Source: Homarus americanus | Lineage: Eukaryota; Arthropoda; Malacostraca; Decapoda; Nephropidae | Length of the DNA: 64,000 nt | Assembly (NCBI RefSeq): GCF_018991925.1 | Contig: NW_024737042.1 | Location: 20,460,795 to 20,524,794 of the forward strand | Reading direction: 5' to 3' | Part shown: piece after piece, positions 32,733-48,869 of the stretch | How the letters are laid out: every line of letters starts with the position of its first letter | How positions within the stretch are numbered: position 1 is the first letter of the stretch | Translations under genes and position numbers: made by a program | The notes under the pieces: model-generated | Databases searched by the model: none | Seen by the model: the letters and a program-made list of their open reading frames with translations, nothing else | What the model was told of the DNA's origin: nothing

Positions 32733-32777
32733 ACGCCGTCTCTTAATTTACTTTATATCCAAGGTTCTAGGCGTAAC
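32621..32777. repeat. Inverted repeat centred on (TA)n
   Basis: 24-bp perfect arms (32640-32663 and 32729-32752; the inner end reads TGTTACGCCGTCTC outward on each side) flank 32664-32728 of pure TA. Weaker inverted similarity continues outward (TAGAACTTG / CAAGGTTCTA). It looks like two copies of one LTR-type terminus diverging from a (TA)n. Confidence 0.8.
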
Positions 32778-34311
32778 CAAACAAAAAAGAAAGTGAAGTA
32801 AATCAAAAGGGAATACAAATAAATAAAGTTCACCTTTAAGAATTTAATTAAATAAAATACTAACACAATGAAGAGCCTCGTAGGCTGTCACAACAAATTG
32901 ATGCACTATCGAAACCTTTAAGACACAAATGATACTAAAACTTCGAAACATCAAAAGAATAAAAATACAGCATTGGATTACGTTAACACTGCATAAACAC
33001 ATAAAAATTAACACTGAAATTAACTAACATGAAACAACACTGAATTGCTTAAATGTAACTAAGCAAGCACTGATGGACACATAAGAGACATAAATAGGTA
33101 CTCACATAGATATACCACATTGGTGGCGACAGGAACAACACAAATAAAATAAGTATAAGTAACAGGTGACGGGTGTCACTCAAAAGAACGTGAACTGAAT
33201 GACAAGGAAGACTGGACTGCCCTCTGTCTACTGGTGACTACTATATATAGGGTCGGTTCCCTCCAATGAGACCAGCAGGTGAAACATGGGTCGTTTAATG
33301 ATGCAGATGGTCGTTAGAGAAACAAAGAATGCTTGTTACAATACTAAATGAAGAAATAAGATAGGCTTGATCAAATAATAACAGTTAAAACCTGAACAGC
33401 ACAGGGTAAGGTGATGTAATGAGACGAATCTCACAAGAAGAGAATTACATATATAGGTAGGAAGTATAGAGAGTAGGAATGTAAAGATAGGAAACTTGGT
33501 AGCGTGGCCTGGATGTTATTTGCACAGCGTCACTACGCTTATCTTATCTCGTATGTCAATACACATATATCACTTCTTAAAGGGACAACTTGTTAAACAC
33601 CTCTTGATACAATTATTTATTACTTCACTCAATGACATGGACACATTAATATCACTATTATATCGGGGTACTAACACATTATGTTTTACGTTACTTGACA
33701 CTGACTCTCGGACACACCTGAATGAATACACTTCCCACAGTAGGTAACTCACCCTAGGACGTTCTGACAAGACTCACGTGTACCCTGACGTAGGCCCAGT
33801 GAGTGCTGGCTGGGCTGCCTCCTATGGGAGAGTCTGCTTAGCTGGCGATGCCGTGGTCTGGTCGGGAGGTCTCCCTCCCGACCTGGGGAGGGGACGTGCG
33901 TGACTCTGCTTAGTGAACCGAGTGACGACCCGAACGGGAGGGGGATGACAGCAACCAGAATGAGAATCAGTATGACCAGAATCAGAATGATAATGATAAT
34001 GGAATGCCCGTGGACGGGACTGTAGGGCCTTTATATGGGGTCGGCCCAGCCGGCTTCTGACCTCTAACAATTAACACTAAACTGGTTTGATCTGGATAGT
34101 TGTGTGCAGGTGTGGTCCTGGCCAGGTGTCTTGGCTAGGTGCGGTTGTAGGTCACCGGCTCACGTCATTAGCGGGCGAGGTCAAGTCCCTTGGGTCGACC
34201 TGAGGTGTGTCAACCCGGAATGTGGTGGTACCACAAGGTCTGCAGTGCTCTTGCTGTTATATGCGGCATAATTCTGGGCTGTAAGGTTTGGTCTGACAAT
34301 CACTCATTACA
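32729..34311 (-). repeat. Candidate LTR of another retrotransposon family
   Basis: Starts TGTTACGCCG. A possible right end is CATTACA at 34305-34311, followed by CCTCCCGCCAAGACC, which resembles the tract beside the Gmr1-2 LTR. On the minus strand near 34035 it has CATATAAAGGCCC, a TATA-box-like promoter. No proteins are coded. The alternative right end is CGGTCGTAAC at about 34794, just before (TA)n, which would make a 2.1-kb unit with TGTTACG/CGTAAC ends. Low certainty on both. Confidence 0.35.
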
Positions 34312-35754
<1,443 letters not shown>

Positions 35755-36262
35755 TCTATATAAAACAAAGAAGTATGTCTGTTTGTGTTCGTGCGTGTGT
35801 CCGCACGAGAATCTCGGAAACTACTTCACCTATCTGTAGTGATGATGGGTGGTGTTATATGTAGTGATGATGGATGGTGTTATACACAGTGATGATGGAT
35901 GATGTTATATGTAGTGATGATGGATGTTGTTATATGTAGTGAAGATGGGTGGTGTTATATGTAGTGATGATGGATGGTGTTATATGTAGTGATGATGGAT
36001 GATGTTATATGTAGTGATGATGGGTGGTGTTATACGTAGTGATGATTAGACAATAAAATGATAACAGTTTAATGCTAAAAATATATACTTTGCTGTACCG
36101 TTGTAGTGAAAAACATGGTGGAACTTACATACACCGCTAATGAACTATTGATGGAAGAAGAAGTTGTGGGGACTGAACAGTGAGACAATGTGGAGCCTCC
36201 CGGATGGTGGCCTCCTACCGTTACCTAGCTGATGAGCCGCCTGGAGAGCGGCGATTCTGCTA
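35755..36262 (+). mobile_element. Non-autonomous Helitron
   Basis: Starts TCTATATAAAACAAAGAAG and continues TCCGCACGAGAATCTCGG with about nine copies of the 25-bp GTAGTGATGATGGATGGTGTTATAT unit (35838-36048), then a short unique region. The 3' end carries a hairpin (GCCGC-CTGGAGA-GCGGC) followed by GATTCTGCTA. The last ~90 bp match the 3' end of the minus-strand Helitron at 22545. At about 0.5 kb it has no coding capacity. Confidence 0.8.
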
Positions 36263-39200
36263 TTTCACAAGTATTTTATAAAAAACAAAAACAAAAAAAC
36301 ATGAATTTCTCCATTATTTTTTGTGTTTTTTTTAGATGCATCAATTGCAAAGATTTCATTCACCGTTTTATTATATACTTTTCTCCATCCATATAGATAA
36401 TTTCATCAACTAAAATATCAACATGGAGGAAAAAATATAATGAAATGACAAATTTCTTTAACTTCTTTATTATTTCATCTCTATTCATTTGTTCTCAATG
36501 TTGTCAATATCAAATCTGAGTATTAAATCTCCCTGGGATATTCTGGTCTATGGTGAAAACAATAGAGATGATTTTTTTCATTTAGAATGTTTTGTTAATG
36601 AATATTAGAAGGGCCTATAAACTGAGATTAAATCGTCCCCTGTTTAGTATAACTTATTTAGATAGAATGATTAAATCCCATTATACTTCATTGAACTTAC
36701 TGCTCGTTCTTGATATGGGATCAACACCTATTTCACACCACAACTATTTGACATCATGATTTTATCTGTGTGTCAAGAGCAGTCCTTATTTATCACCACC
36801 TCCATGAGCACGTGTTAAGTAGGTATAATATCTCCAAGACATCTTACTGCGTTCCTGTGCCAAATAAGAGGAACTGATATTTAACACCACCTGAATTAAT
36901 GTGTACCGAATAAGAGTAACACGTATAGGAAAAAACCTGTTGTATATGAAAACTAATAAGAAGCAACATCTTCTCACATTTACCTATCTAACGATGCCTC
37001 TAATTGGTTATTTCCCTTTATGATGGCAAAAGAAAGATTAGTAACTACCGCATGACTGATTATTAGTATATGATGGATTTGTTACGTGGCTCTGACGTGG
37101 AGGGAAAGCTTTCTGTTATTATTTTAGTGATTGATTGGTGATGTGTTTGATTGGTTGACTTAAAATTATCGTGTATGTATAAGCAATTGTGTAATATACA
37201 GTTACAATTTTATATATTTTTTTGGTTTTGCGTGGGGTAACATTTGGTATCTCCTTAAGGGCCATGTACGAAGGTGAACATTGTGATTTTAACATAATGA
37301 AACTCAGAATAGTTTTATTTGTGTTATAGACGATTTTCATTCGTGGTATTAAACCTAACGTAAGTCTAAAGTGAAAGCTTCTTTCACCAGCTAGAAGCCA
37401 GATTCATATTTAACATAGTCTTCCTAAGTAGCACAGTTCTAACAGGTAACATAGCCATCTCAAGTCGCAATAGATCCTTTAAGGTGTTGTCGAGACTTTT
37501 TGTCACGGTACACGACACTGCTTGACGCACATGCACACCGCTGTGGAGATGATGACAATAATTCACCATCTTCCTCAGGAACTGACAATTGTGCTCAGGT
37601 AAATGTTGCTATCACACGTAGTTTATAGCCTCACTAAAAGAAATATAAAAGGCCAAGACATTATACACCTCTGGATTTTTTCTCGATTGCAGCGTCCCCG
37701 AAGTTTTTATCTCCCGAGTTCGCGGTGTAAAGGGAAGTTTCTTTTACGGTTAGATATAAATTCAAAGAGTTTTCCACATCAAATGTAAAGTGTGAGGAAA
37801 TATTTCTCTTATGATTGTAAAATATCTATAAAAAGAATCTTCCTCGGTGTACCTATCTAGGAAATATTCATAAAAGGAACATTAAGCGCTTCTCAGATTT
37901 TTTTTTCGTTGAGTGCAAAGTGTGAAGGAATGTTTCTTGTCTTTAATGACGCGACAACACTGGACAAAAAGGCGATCAGGCACGCGTGTCTCTGGTCGAA
38001 ATTGATACATACAAAAGGAATTAATGTTATTGAGGTGTTCTCGGTAACCCACGGCGGGCTGGAAGGTGGGAGGATGAGTCACCAGAAACAAGAGTTAACC
38101 TTGATATCAGCCTTCAGACCAGCTGAACTAGTGTATGTTGAGTTATATAACCAACTCCTCACCTCGCACCTACTAGTGAGTCCACCTTCACACCATACCT
38201 TAAATTTGTAGTGTCATAGCTCATTGTGTTTACCATATACCGTGCCACCTGTATAACCTATGTATCATTAAATACGTAAAAGCCCGACTGACTTTCCATT
38301 TCTACCTATGACCACAGTATCCTGCAGTGCTCCTGTTGTCTAACATGTGATGTAAAGAAAGATATGTGAGTGTCATGTTAACGTTTCATGAGTGTTATGT
38401 GAACATTATTTAAGCGGTATGTGAGTTGTATTTAGTTTGTGTACATTACGTGAGCGTTCAATTGAATACCATGTGAGCGCCATATGATCGCCAGGCGAAT
38501 ATTATGTGAACTTTACATGAACGTTATGTGAAGGTTACGTGAGAATTTTATAAGTGCCATGAGAGCGTCATGGTGAAGCTGTCTCACTGGTGACAGACCC
38601 AGAGATAAAGACATCTCTCATACACACTCTGGATCATCTTATGATTCTATATATTGCACGTACTTTATCAGAGTTAGAAATATATTACCTTTTCTTAACT
38701 CATTTTGCCAAATAATCTTATTTTAACACCACTATTTCATTCACAAAAGGGCTTTCATTGTCGTGTTGTAGAAAAAAGTCGGAATATATCGGGAGATTTT
38801 TATTTAGGTTTATATTGCCTCGAACTATCTGTATGTAGTTTGCTTGTTTGCTTGTGTGAATATAATGCGTCTCTAGTGCTTGAGTTATGGTATAATCACA
38901 GGCACTCATCTAGATGGATGTCGTTCTTGATTGTGAAAATTTCTTTAAATTAAAAACAGAAACGGTAAACGACTAGTATTAACAACAGATCGTTGATCAT
39001 AAGTCAACTACAGGTCCTGGCCAGAGGTGAGTGACATGGAACTGTAAACGCCATCGTCGGCCTCTTTATGTATAAGTAAGAGGAAACAGCAGGGGAGAGT
39101 GATGAAAGAGAAATGCGTGGCATAACAAAATATAATATAGGCAAATTGTGGTAAAAGAAAGACGGAGGATATGCGATGAATAAGAAGGATAACATGTAAT

Positions 39201-39796
39201 GAAAAATAAAGAGTTCAGATATTACAGGGGAGGAGAGACGCTGAAGGGTTAGAGAGGTGAGGCAGAAATAATAAATAAAATCAAGGCAGTGAAAAAGGAC
39301 AGAGCAGTAGGAGGCCGTCGCAAGAGTTACATGGGACTCACATTACAAAAACACTTTACTTGTGACATGAGACGAGTTCACTGTACATGGTCGGTGAAAC
39401 TACAAGGATTGAAAGCTCGGCTGAGTTTACTCTGTTGCTGTGTAGCACTGAACACAACATCCCAGCGATCATCGATAGACTTTATTACAAAACCAGTTCC
39501 CCGCGTGTCAAATTGGTATATTAGTGACAATATCTAATGTATCCTTTATCTAAATACTGTGAACAGACGTCAATCTTTACAATATCAATATTAATCGCTA
39601 TACTGAGTGACTAGTCAGTACCCTCAGAAATTTATTTGAATCTATTGATACATTGATTGTCTTTAATAATGATCAGCAGTGTAATGTGGGACGTACGTCA
39701 GTGTGTTTAAAAGCAGCAAGGTCGCTTTTGCCTCAGAAATTTCCTAGGAATACAACCTTACGTTACCTCTATCTTGTTCTCAAGATTATGTGACTT
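36263..39796. other. Unassigned AT-rich DNA
   Basis: No supported gene; all ORFs are short and without recognisable similarity. 38350-38580 carries a very degenerate repeat of the type ATGTGAGCGTTATGTGAAC. This is the largest stretch of the window without an identified repeat, so it may be closest to unique host sequence. Confidence 0.5.
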
Positions 39797-40097
39797 CAGA
39801 ACAGTGGTGTAATGGTCAGCATGCTCGCCTCGCAAGCGAGCGTACCCGGGTTCGATCCCTGGTCGTTAATCGATTTGCTGATCGTATTCCGGGGTAATGG
39901 TTAGCCAGTGCAGTTGGCAAGTTGTCAGGTCGTCTCGGACTATTCCTTGACACTGGGTCTTGCAACTCGTTAACTTAGATTGTGGTTGTTGTGTTGGCGA
40001 CAGCTTCGACACATTGAAACAAACTCACACCTAGGTGGCCCTTGGGCCGGCCATCCTCGTTACACGAGGGGCAACCATTATCATATTATTATTAGAG
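39797..40097 (+). mobile_element. tRNA-derived SINE
   Basis: The tRNA-like head has A box TGGTGTAATGGT (39805-39816) and B box GGGTTCGATCCC (39848-39859), with an anticodon-stem-like GCTCG...CGAGC between them. A ~220-bp body follows (GGTGGCCCTTGGGCCGGCC) and a TTA-type tail (40080-40097). The head resembles a Gly/Ala-type tRNA. It would be transcribed by RNA polymerase III and mobilised by a LINE. Confidence 0.78.
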
Positions 40098-41567
<1,470 letters not shown>

Positions 41568-41583
41568 CCCCCCCTCCAAAGAC
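41568..41583 (-). promoter_or_regulatory. Polypurine tract of Gmr1-2
   Basis: CTTTGGAGGGGGGG on the minus strand, adjoining the 3' LTR. Primer for second-strand synthesis. Confidence 0.8.
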
Positions 41584-41599
41584 CTCCGTAGCGCGGGCG

Positions 41600-42838
41600 C
41601 GAAGGAGGTGATCACCTGGTGCGTCTGGAGAGTAGCTGCTGCATTTCCACTGGAGCTCGGGATAAGGAGTCCGCAATCAGGTTGTCCACCCCCTTTATGT
41701 GCCGGACTTGTAGATTATAAGGCTGGGTGAGGAGATCCCAGTGGAGGATTCGCTGGTTGGAGGTCTTGTTGGTTTGGAAGAACGTGAGCGGGTTATGGTC
41801 AGTGAAGACTAGGGTTGTTTGTGGGCGAGATTGGAGGTAACATTCAAACTTCTATATTGCCAACACCAGAGCCAGGGCCTCCTTCTCTATGGTCGAGTAG
41901 TTGGTCTGATGTTTTTTCAACTTGGCGGAGTAGTATGCCACAGGGTGAAGGACATCAGTGGTTGGGTCGGGTTGTAGGAGCACAGCCCCCACTCCGACAC
42001 CGCTAGCGTCGATTTGCAGATGGAAGGGCAAGGTGTAGTCAGGGGGTTGGACTATGGGCTTGGAGGCAAGGAAGGCTTTGAGGTGGTGGAAAGACTGGTC
42101 GCACCTCTGGTTCCAGATGTAAGGGACCGCAGAACTGGTAAGGTCTGTGAGGGGTCCGGCCACGCTGGAGAAGTTACTGCAGAACCGGTGGTAGTAGCCG
42201 CACATCCCCAGGAAGCGCATGAGTTCCTTCCTCGTCCTTGGAGTGGGGAAGGACAAGATGGCTTTAACGTTTGCGTCCTTGGGTCTCACCATACCATGCC
42301 CAACGATATGTCCCAGTTAAGTTACTGAGGCCCGGCCAAAAGCAGATTTAGTCAGGTTTATGGTGAATCCAGTCTCTTGCAGTCATGCGAACAGTATCTC
42401 CAAACGCACCAGATGTTCGTCCCAGCCGTCCGACACCACCACCAGGTCATCCAGGTAGGCGAACGTCCCATCTAGGTCCTGAATCAGGTAATTGATTAAC
42501 CTCTGGAATGTGGCCTGAGCATTAGAAAAGCCAAACGCCATAACCAAATATTGAAAAAGACCAAATGGAGTTATAAATGCTGAGATTATTTTTGCCCTAT
42601 CCGTGAGTCCCACTTGATAATATCCTTTCAACAAGTCCACCGTTGTAATAAATTTTGCACAGCCTATGCTGTCTATTATATCTTCAATCAAAGGTAAAGG
42701 GTAGGAGTCTGAGACAGTGACCTGGTTCACTTTACGATAATCGGTACAGAAACGAATACTGCTATCGGGTTTTGGAATGAGAAGGCAAGGTGAAGCCCAG
42801 GGAGAGGTACTAGGCTCAGCTAAGTTATGTTTTAACAA
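41600..42838 (-). pseudogene. Gmr1-2 reverse transcriptase and RNase H
   Basis: RT from LKHNLAEPSTSPWASPCLLI through FRFCTDYRK-type, YYQVGLTDRAKIISAF and FAYLDDLVVVSDGWDEH (YLDD at 42446-42457), then a frameshift and a substitution-rich gap (42300-42382). It continues MVRPKDANVKAILSFPTPRT, FLGMCGYYHRF, FHLQIDASGVGVGAVLLQ (RNase H Asp) and STIEKEALALVLAI. There a stop (about 41852) falls where Gmr1-1 has Lys. The C-terminal RNase H (FTDHNSL-type) continues to about 41600. Confidence 0.9.
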
Positions 42839-44418
42839 AAAAAATCTACCTCCTTTTTCATAAACTCTCTTTTTTGTGGATTTAGCTGATATGCTGATTG
42901 CCTAATGGGTTGTACATCATCTGAGATTAGCTTAATATCATGTTTAAGTATATTGCAAAACCCTGGGAGGTCTGACGTGACTTTAGGAAATGTTGATAAT
43001 AACTTAGTGAGATCTTTTGCTTGAGATGGATTCAGAACAGAAAAATACTCATCCAAGTTGTTGAGTATGTTACTGTTAGCAGGGTTTTCTTTAGGTATAG
43101 GGAAGTCTAAATTCTTCAATAGGCCCATGTCATCTGTCTCCGGCTCCGGCCCTGACAAAGCCGTATGCAATACAGGTAGGTTTATAGCCTCTGGGATGTC
43201 TTCCTCTGACTGCCTGGAATGGTAAAGTTTCATGAGATTAATGTGAACAAGTTGTGAATCTTTTCTGCGATCAGGAGTATGGACTATATAGTTGAGGGGA
43301 GATAGTTTATTAGCAACTATATAGGGACCAGTAAACTTGCTTTTAAGGGGAGAGCCTGGAATGGGTAGAAAGAGTAACACTTTGTCACCTGGAGAAAATG
43401 ATCTTTCAACTAATTTAGGTTGGGACTTCACCATTTTGTCTTGGACTTTTTTTAAGTTTGACTGAGCAATGGTTCGGACTTCAGTTAATTTGTCCCGTAA
43501 AGTGTCAATGTATTGGGAAACTGTTGCGGGCTTAATAGATGGAGTGTCAAACCACTGCTCCTTTACTATTTTAAGGGGTCCCCTAATTTGTCTCCCATAT
43601 AGTAACTCGAACGGGGAGAAACCCAATGACTCCTGGGGACATTCCCTGATGGCAAAGAGTAACAAGTCTATGCTTTCATCCCATTCCTTTTGGTGTTCTA
43701 TACAGTATTTTTTTAGCATTGATTTGAAAGTTTGATGGAACCGTTCCAAGCAACCTTGGGATTGTGGGTGGTAAGCCGAAGATGTACAATGGTCCACACT
43801 GAGGTCTTTCATCACCTGTTTGAAAAGATTGCTCGTAAAATTGGTGCCCTGATCGGATTGGATCTCTTTAGGAATGCCCACTGAAGTGAAAAGGTGCAAA
43901 AGAGGTTTGATTACATTTTTTGAAGTGATGCTTTTAAGGGGAAAAGCCTCAGGATAACGTGTACTGGTATCCATAACTGTGAGCAGGAATTGATTTCCCT
44001 TCTTAGTCTTTGGTAATGGGCCCACACAATCCACAACAATCTTTTCAAATGGTGTAGAAAATACTGGGATGGGCTTAATGGGAGCTGCTGGTATACTTTC
44101 ATTTGGTTTTCCTACCATTTGACAAATATGACAAGATTTTAGGTACTTTGACACATCCTTCCTAAGTCCAGGCCAGTAATAGTGTTGGAGGAGCTTTTTA
44201 TATGTTTTCAGGATTCCCAAATGTCCTGAAATACCATCATGGGCAAGGGCAATTAATGCTGGTCTGACTGAGGAGGGAATTACCACTTGATGTATTTCAG
44301 ACCACGTGTCTAGATGGGTAAGCTCAGGGGGTCTATAGGCCCTTATCAAAACCCCTTCCTGATAATAAAAACAAGGAAGGGTGTTAAAATCTTTACCCTC
44401 AACTGCTGCATGATGAAG
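42832..44418 (-). pseudogene. Gmr1-2 integrase and linker, upstream of RT
   Basis: 505-codon open frame (44349-42832). Zinc-binding domain with HDGISGH and CHICQ (HX5H...CX2C). DDE core with VVDCVGPLPKTKKGNQFLL, SDQGTNFTS and HPQSQGCLERFHQ. The C-terminal domain includes FSPFELLYGRQIRGP, FSPGDKVLLFLP and KFTGPYIVANKLSPLNY, a GPY/F-type module. After a long linker (HINLMKLYH to NILNNLDEYFSVL) the reading goes directly into the RT start (PIRQSAYQLNPQKREFMKKE). This is the evidence that integrase precedes RT. A frameshift at about 42835 separates it from the RT segment, and a stop at 44418 separates it from protease. Confidence 0.92.
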
Positions 44419-45771
44419 TTAATTCAAAGATGGATCAGATTGTTGGGCTTTAATGAGCTCATCCTTACTAATGGTCTTATTGTACAGATCTTCTGTGGGT
44501 AGGAAGATATTGGAGGTGGTTTTAGATGAAAAGGGCCCATTTCGCACACTCTGTGACCGGGTGACAGCACAAGATGGGAAAAGGTGAGGAATAGTTTCTT
44601 CAAGGTCAGTGGTGGAGTTGACAGGTAAGGGAGAGCCGACTGTCATTATTTTGGGAACCACTAGATCTCCTACCAAGTCATTACCCAATAATAAATGAAC
44701 GCCGCTCACAGGCATTGGATCTTTCCTAATGGCTACTTGCACTTCCCCAGTAATCAAGGGACATTGGAGGTGCACTTTAGCTAAGGGATTGGAAGAATGG
44801 GATGAGAGATCTGAAATTAGAACACTCTCATTAGTAAATGCTGTAGATATATCAGGAATGACGTTAAACAGGAGGATATATTGTGCTGCGCCCGTATCAC
44901 GTAGTATACGAATAGGGAAAGAACGAGACCCTTCTATGATTGAAATTATTCCCTCATAGGTGAATGAAGAGAAGAGACCCTGATGGGGCCTTTCCACATT
45001 GGTGGTTGCTATTGGTTTGAATTTGGGATCCAGGGAACTACTTTTAGAAGTTCGACACTTTGGGTGTTTACAAGACTGGATCGTATGGCCTGGTTTTTTA
45101 CAGTAAGAACAATAAAACTTGGTTGCATCAGGGGGGGGGGGGGTAGGTGTGGGACCTTTCGACCTACCACTCACGTCCCCAAGGTTATCATCAGAGGAGG
45201 ACCTAACATGCCGGAAAGTACCACGTTCCCTACTGCCCAGTGACTCCACCAGTAAGGAGTACGCATCAGCCACCTCAGCCGCACGCCCTAAATTAACCTC
45301 TCCACGCTCCTCCACATGCTTCAAGATGTCAAATGGTATCTTGCTCTTCCACTCCTCCAGGACTACCAAGTTTAACAAATCCTGAAATGTGGAGGTCTTT
45401 GTAGCCTCTAACCACTTCTTGAAAAACCTAAGCTTTTCTTGAGCAAACTCAACAAAGGTGTGTGAAAATGGTTTGGTTAGTTTTCGAAACTTCTGCCGGT
45501 ATCTATCTGGCGTGATAGCATAAGAGGTGAGGATATTCTTTTTTACGTTATCATAGTCATCAGTCTGGTCTAAACAGTTATAAACTCTACGAGCCTTACC
45601 ACATAATTTAGGAATTAACACCGACACCCACTGGTCCTTAGGCCACTCATTCTTCCCGGCTATTTTCTCAAAAGTCTTAAATGACCCGTCCATATCGGAT
45701 TCATCAAACTCGGGAACAAGGGAAGAAGCACTAGCAGGGTTAAAAGCAGCTAGTCTCTCTTTTAATGCCAC
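44419..45771 (-). pseudogene. Gmr1-2 gag capsid, zinc knuckle and protease
   Basis: 450-codon open frame. Capsid-like region (FEKIAGKNEWPKDQWVSVLI...KLRFFKKWLEATKTSTF); zinc knuckle CSYCKKPGHTIQSC (CX2CX4HX4C); a retropepsin-like aspartic protease with FPIRILRDTGAAQ (DTG) and later LLLGNDLVGDLVVP; linker; then DELIKAQQSDPSLN and a stop TAA (44416-44418). In Gmr1-1 the codon at this stop is AAA, so the stop is a mutation and gag, protease and integrase were originally one reading frame. Confidence 0.92.
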
Positions 45772-46298
45772 TTCTTTTGATTTAAATCCGATATTAAGGT
45801 GACTTCTGTCTCTTTCACCTGTAGTTCTTTCAGTCTAACCTCCTGCTCCAACTTGGCCTGTTCCAACTTTCCCTCATGCTCCAACTTGGCCTGTTCCAAC
45901 TTGGCCTGTTCCAACTCATGCTCCAACTGGAGTTCTTTTATTTTGATTTGGAACTCGAACCTAGCTCGTTCTAGTTCTAAGGCGTCTACTCTTTGTGTTT
46001 TTTCTTGAAGGCTAGCCAGACCTGAGGCAACTTCTGAGTGAGGAGGGGTGGTGGATAGTGGTTGAAGTATCTTGGACATGGGCGTTAATTGGTCAACAGC
46101 GGATTCTTCTAAAACTTCTTGTTGAACCAACATTTCAATTACCTGATTTTTTAACACTTCCTTAGTCATTTGCTGTGAATATGGGATATTGTAATAGGTG
46201 GCTATTCCTTTCCATTCTTTCTTTAGGATATTAACACGTAATTTAGCTATGGAAGGATTTTCAATAAAATCCTGGAGATCAAAACCTGAGGTGGCCAT
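45762..46298 (-). pseudogene. Gmr1-2 gag N-terminal part with coiled coil
   Basis: 178 codons starting MATSGFDLQDFIENPSIAKL. From about residue 100 it is a strongly charged helical repeat with the pattern LEQAKLEQAKLEHEGKLEQA, a coiled coil likely used in Gag assembly. It ends VTLISDLNQKKWH through a frameshift relative to the next segment (ALKERLAAFNPASASS), which overlaps by about 10 bases. The start ATG is the first Met after the leader. The segment has no counterpart in Gmr1-1, which lost it. Confidence 0.85.
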
Positions 46299-46960
46299 TG
46301 TTAAGAAAAACTAGATAAATTAACTAATGGCCAAAAAGATAAGATAAGTGGATTACCCTAGAAAATATCACGGCAGTGGATAATTAGAAAGTCCCGGACA
46401 CTACCCAAGTTATACCTAGGGAAATTACACTTATGAATAATGTTCTTCTGATAAGATCCTTAGATAAGGATAAGAGACTTGGAAAGATACTTGAAACAGG
46501 AAGGGCATATTACGGCATTAATATAAAGATCGGGATAAACAATCCTTGAGTTACTTTTTTATTGACCCCGAATGAGATAATGAGAAGAACAATAATTGAG
46601 GCTTTATAATTATGGGGTCCTGGTAGAGAGGGGCGTCCCAAGATATCACTTCACCCTAAACTAGTGACTATGGAACAGCCTACTCTGAAGCGAGGGTATG
46701 GCATTAAACAGAATCGGATTCTTCCCTACACTCTATAAGACTTACTACACGACTGCCTACGTGTAATAACAGGTAAGCCTTATGACACTCGGAACCTAAT
46801 ATCCTACGTCTGTCACTCTTACTGTAGGATAATACCAATATATGCACACACATATGAAGGGAACTTTAAACCACCGTAAAGCAATTGTGAACAAAAGTGA
46901 CTGGGAGGAATAATTAACAAGGAGTAACAAGGGGGGAAGAAATATGACACTTAAGGTCGT
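46299..46960 (-). other. 5' leader (untranslated) of Gmr1-2
   Basis: About 660 bp between the primer site and the gag ATG, with no ORF. It would hold the packaging signal of the element RNA. Confidence 0.65.
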
Positions 46961-46978
46961 GTCCTGTCACGGTCGCCA
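46961..46978 (-). promoter_or_regulatory. Primer binding site (tRNA-Arg) of Gmr1-2
   Basis: TGGCGACCGTGACAGGAC on the minus strand, two bases from the 5' LTR. Complementary to the 3' end of an arginine tRNA (recognised from memory of arthropod tRNA-Arg). Primes minus-strand DNA synthesis. Confidence 0.8.
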
Positions 46979-46980
46979 TT

Positions 46981-47867
<887 letters not shown>

Positions 47868-47879
47868 CTTATAAGGATG

Positions 47880-48600
47880 AACACCAATATGAGTAATAAA
47901 AATCCTAATGTGTTTGTGTGTTGGACTGCTTCCTGGTGGCGTGTCATGCATCGTGAACCCCAAACACATCTCCTCATAGAAGAACTTAACTTAGTGGTAG
48001 CAACTCAACACACACTGGTTCATACCACTTCTCTATGATATGACAACACAATTGTCATCTTACCATATTTCGTGAAGAAGTGATCCCAGGGAGGGACACA
48101 CACAAGGTGCCCTGTTATCACAGCCAAACGTCGCTCACCAACACACTCCGGGCCAAGTGGGACCAGCGAGGCTGCAGGAGGGGGGAGCTCCAGTCTCACT
48201 GTCACATACACTTAATTCTTCTACATGATAAATTAATTTTCTACTTTTTTCACTCTAAAAAATATTTGGTCTGTGTAATCCAGCACGTATGATGATATGT
48301 TTGTGTATTTAATTGAGATTTTTATTTTATGCATAGAGAGGAAAGTGGTTTGGAAAGTGTTTAGAACTAATTACATCTCACCAAAAACACAGACGCTTCC
48401 ATGCTACTTCAGCGACCAGACGACGAGGAGCGAGTGTAAATTTAAAAGGGTTCACATTACCTGTGGGGCATCATAAGTTTAGTATTGCGACGGTGTCACA
48501 TGCACGCAAACGTCACCACAGGGGATAAAGGAACTCTTTGAGGCAACTGCCCCGTCTAATAAATAAGAATTTTCCCAGCTTTGGGTAATGAATATTGAAA
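47880..48600. other. Unassigned DNA
   Basis: No gene recognised. Short ORFs on both strands without similarity. Confidence 0.5.
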
Positions 48601-48601
48601 C

Positions 48602-48868
48602 GTGACAAATTGTACAAAAACTGCACTCTCCGAAGACCCACCACAAAAGGATCCGACAAAACATGGGTGGATACAGGATGAAACCTCAAACATCCTGCTC
48701 CCTATGATGCTACCAGCCAGTGTGTCACCAGCACCTGATTTAGTGTTAAAACTGATCAAATGTGGATGTTCTGCGTCACAGCTTTGCTCATCTGCAAGAT
48801 GTAGTTGCTCTTCTGCACAACTTGCTGGCTGGCTAATGCTGATGACGATGAGTGATTCTGAAGACTGA
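48602..48868 (+). pseudogene. Cys-rich C-terminal fragment of a multicopy protein (fragment 1)
   Basis: Reads GWIQDETSNILLPMMLPASV then SPAPDLVLKLIKCGCSASQL and CSSARCSCSSAQLAG. The order (hydrophobic P-M segment, a P-A-P segment, then CXC-type cysteine clusters) resembles the C-terminal Cys-rich tail of an uncharacterised protein type repeated in invertebrate genomes. The last expected cysteines are lost by frameshift. A related tail is at 54392-54568. Both are followed some hundred bases later by GGCGGCCATCTTG. I cannot assign a function. Confidence 0.45.
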
Positions 48869-48869
48869 G

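Noticed and set aside
39797..39870. Functional tRNA gene
   Set aside because: It has A and B boxes, but the acceptor arm cannot be paired and a long body with TTA tail follows. It fits a SINE better.
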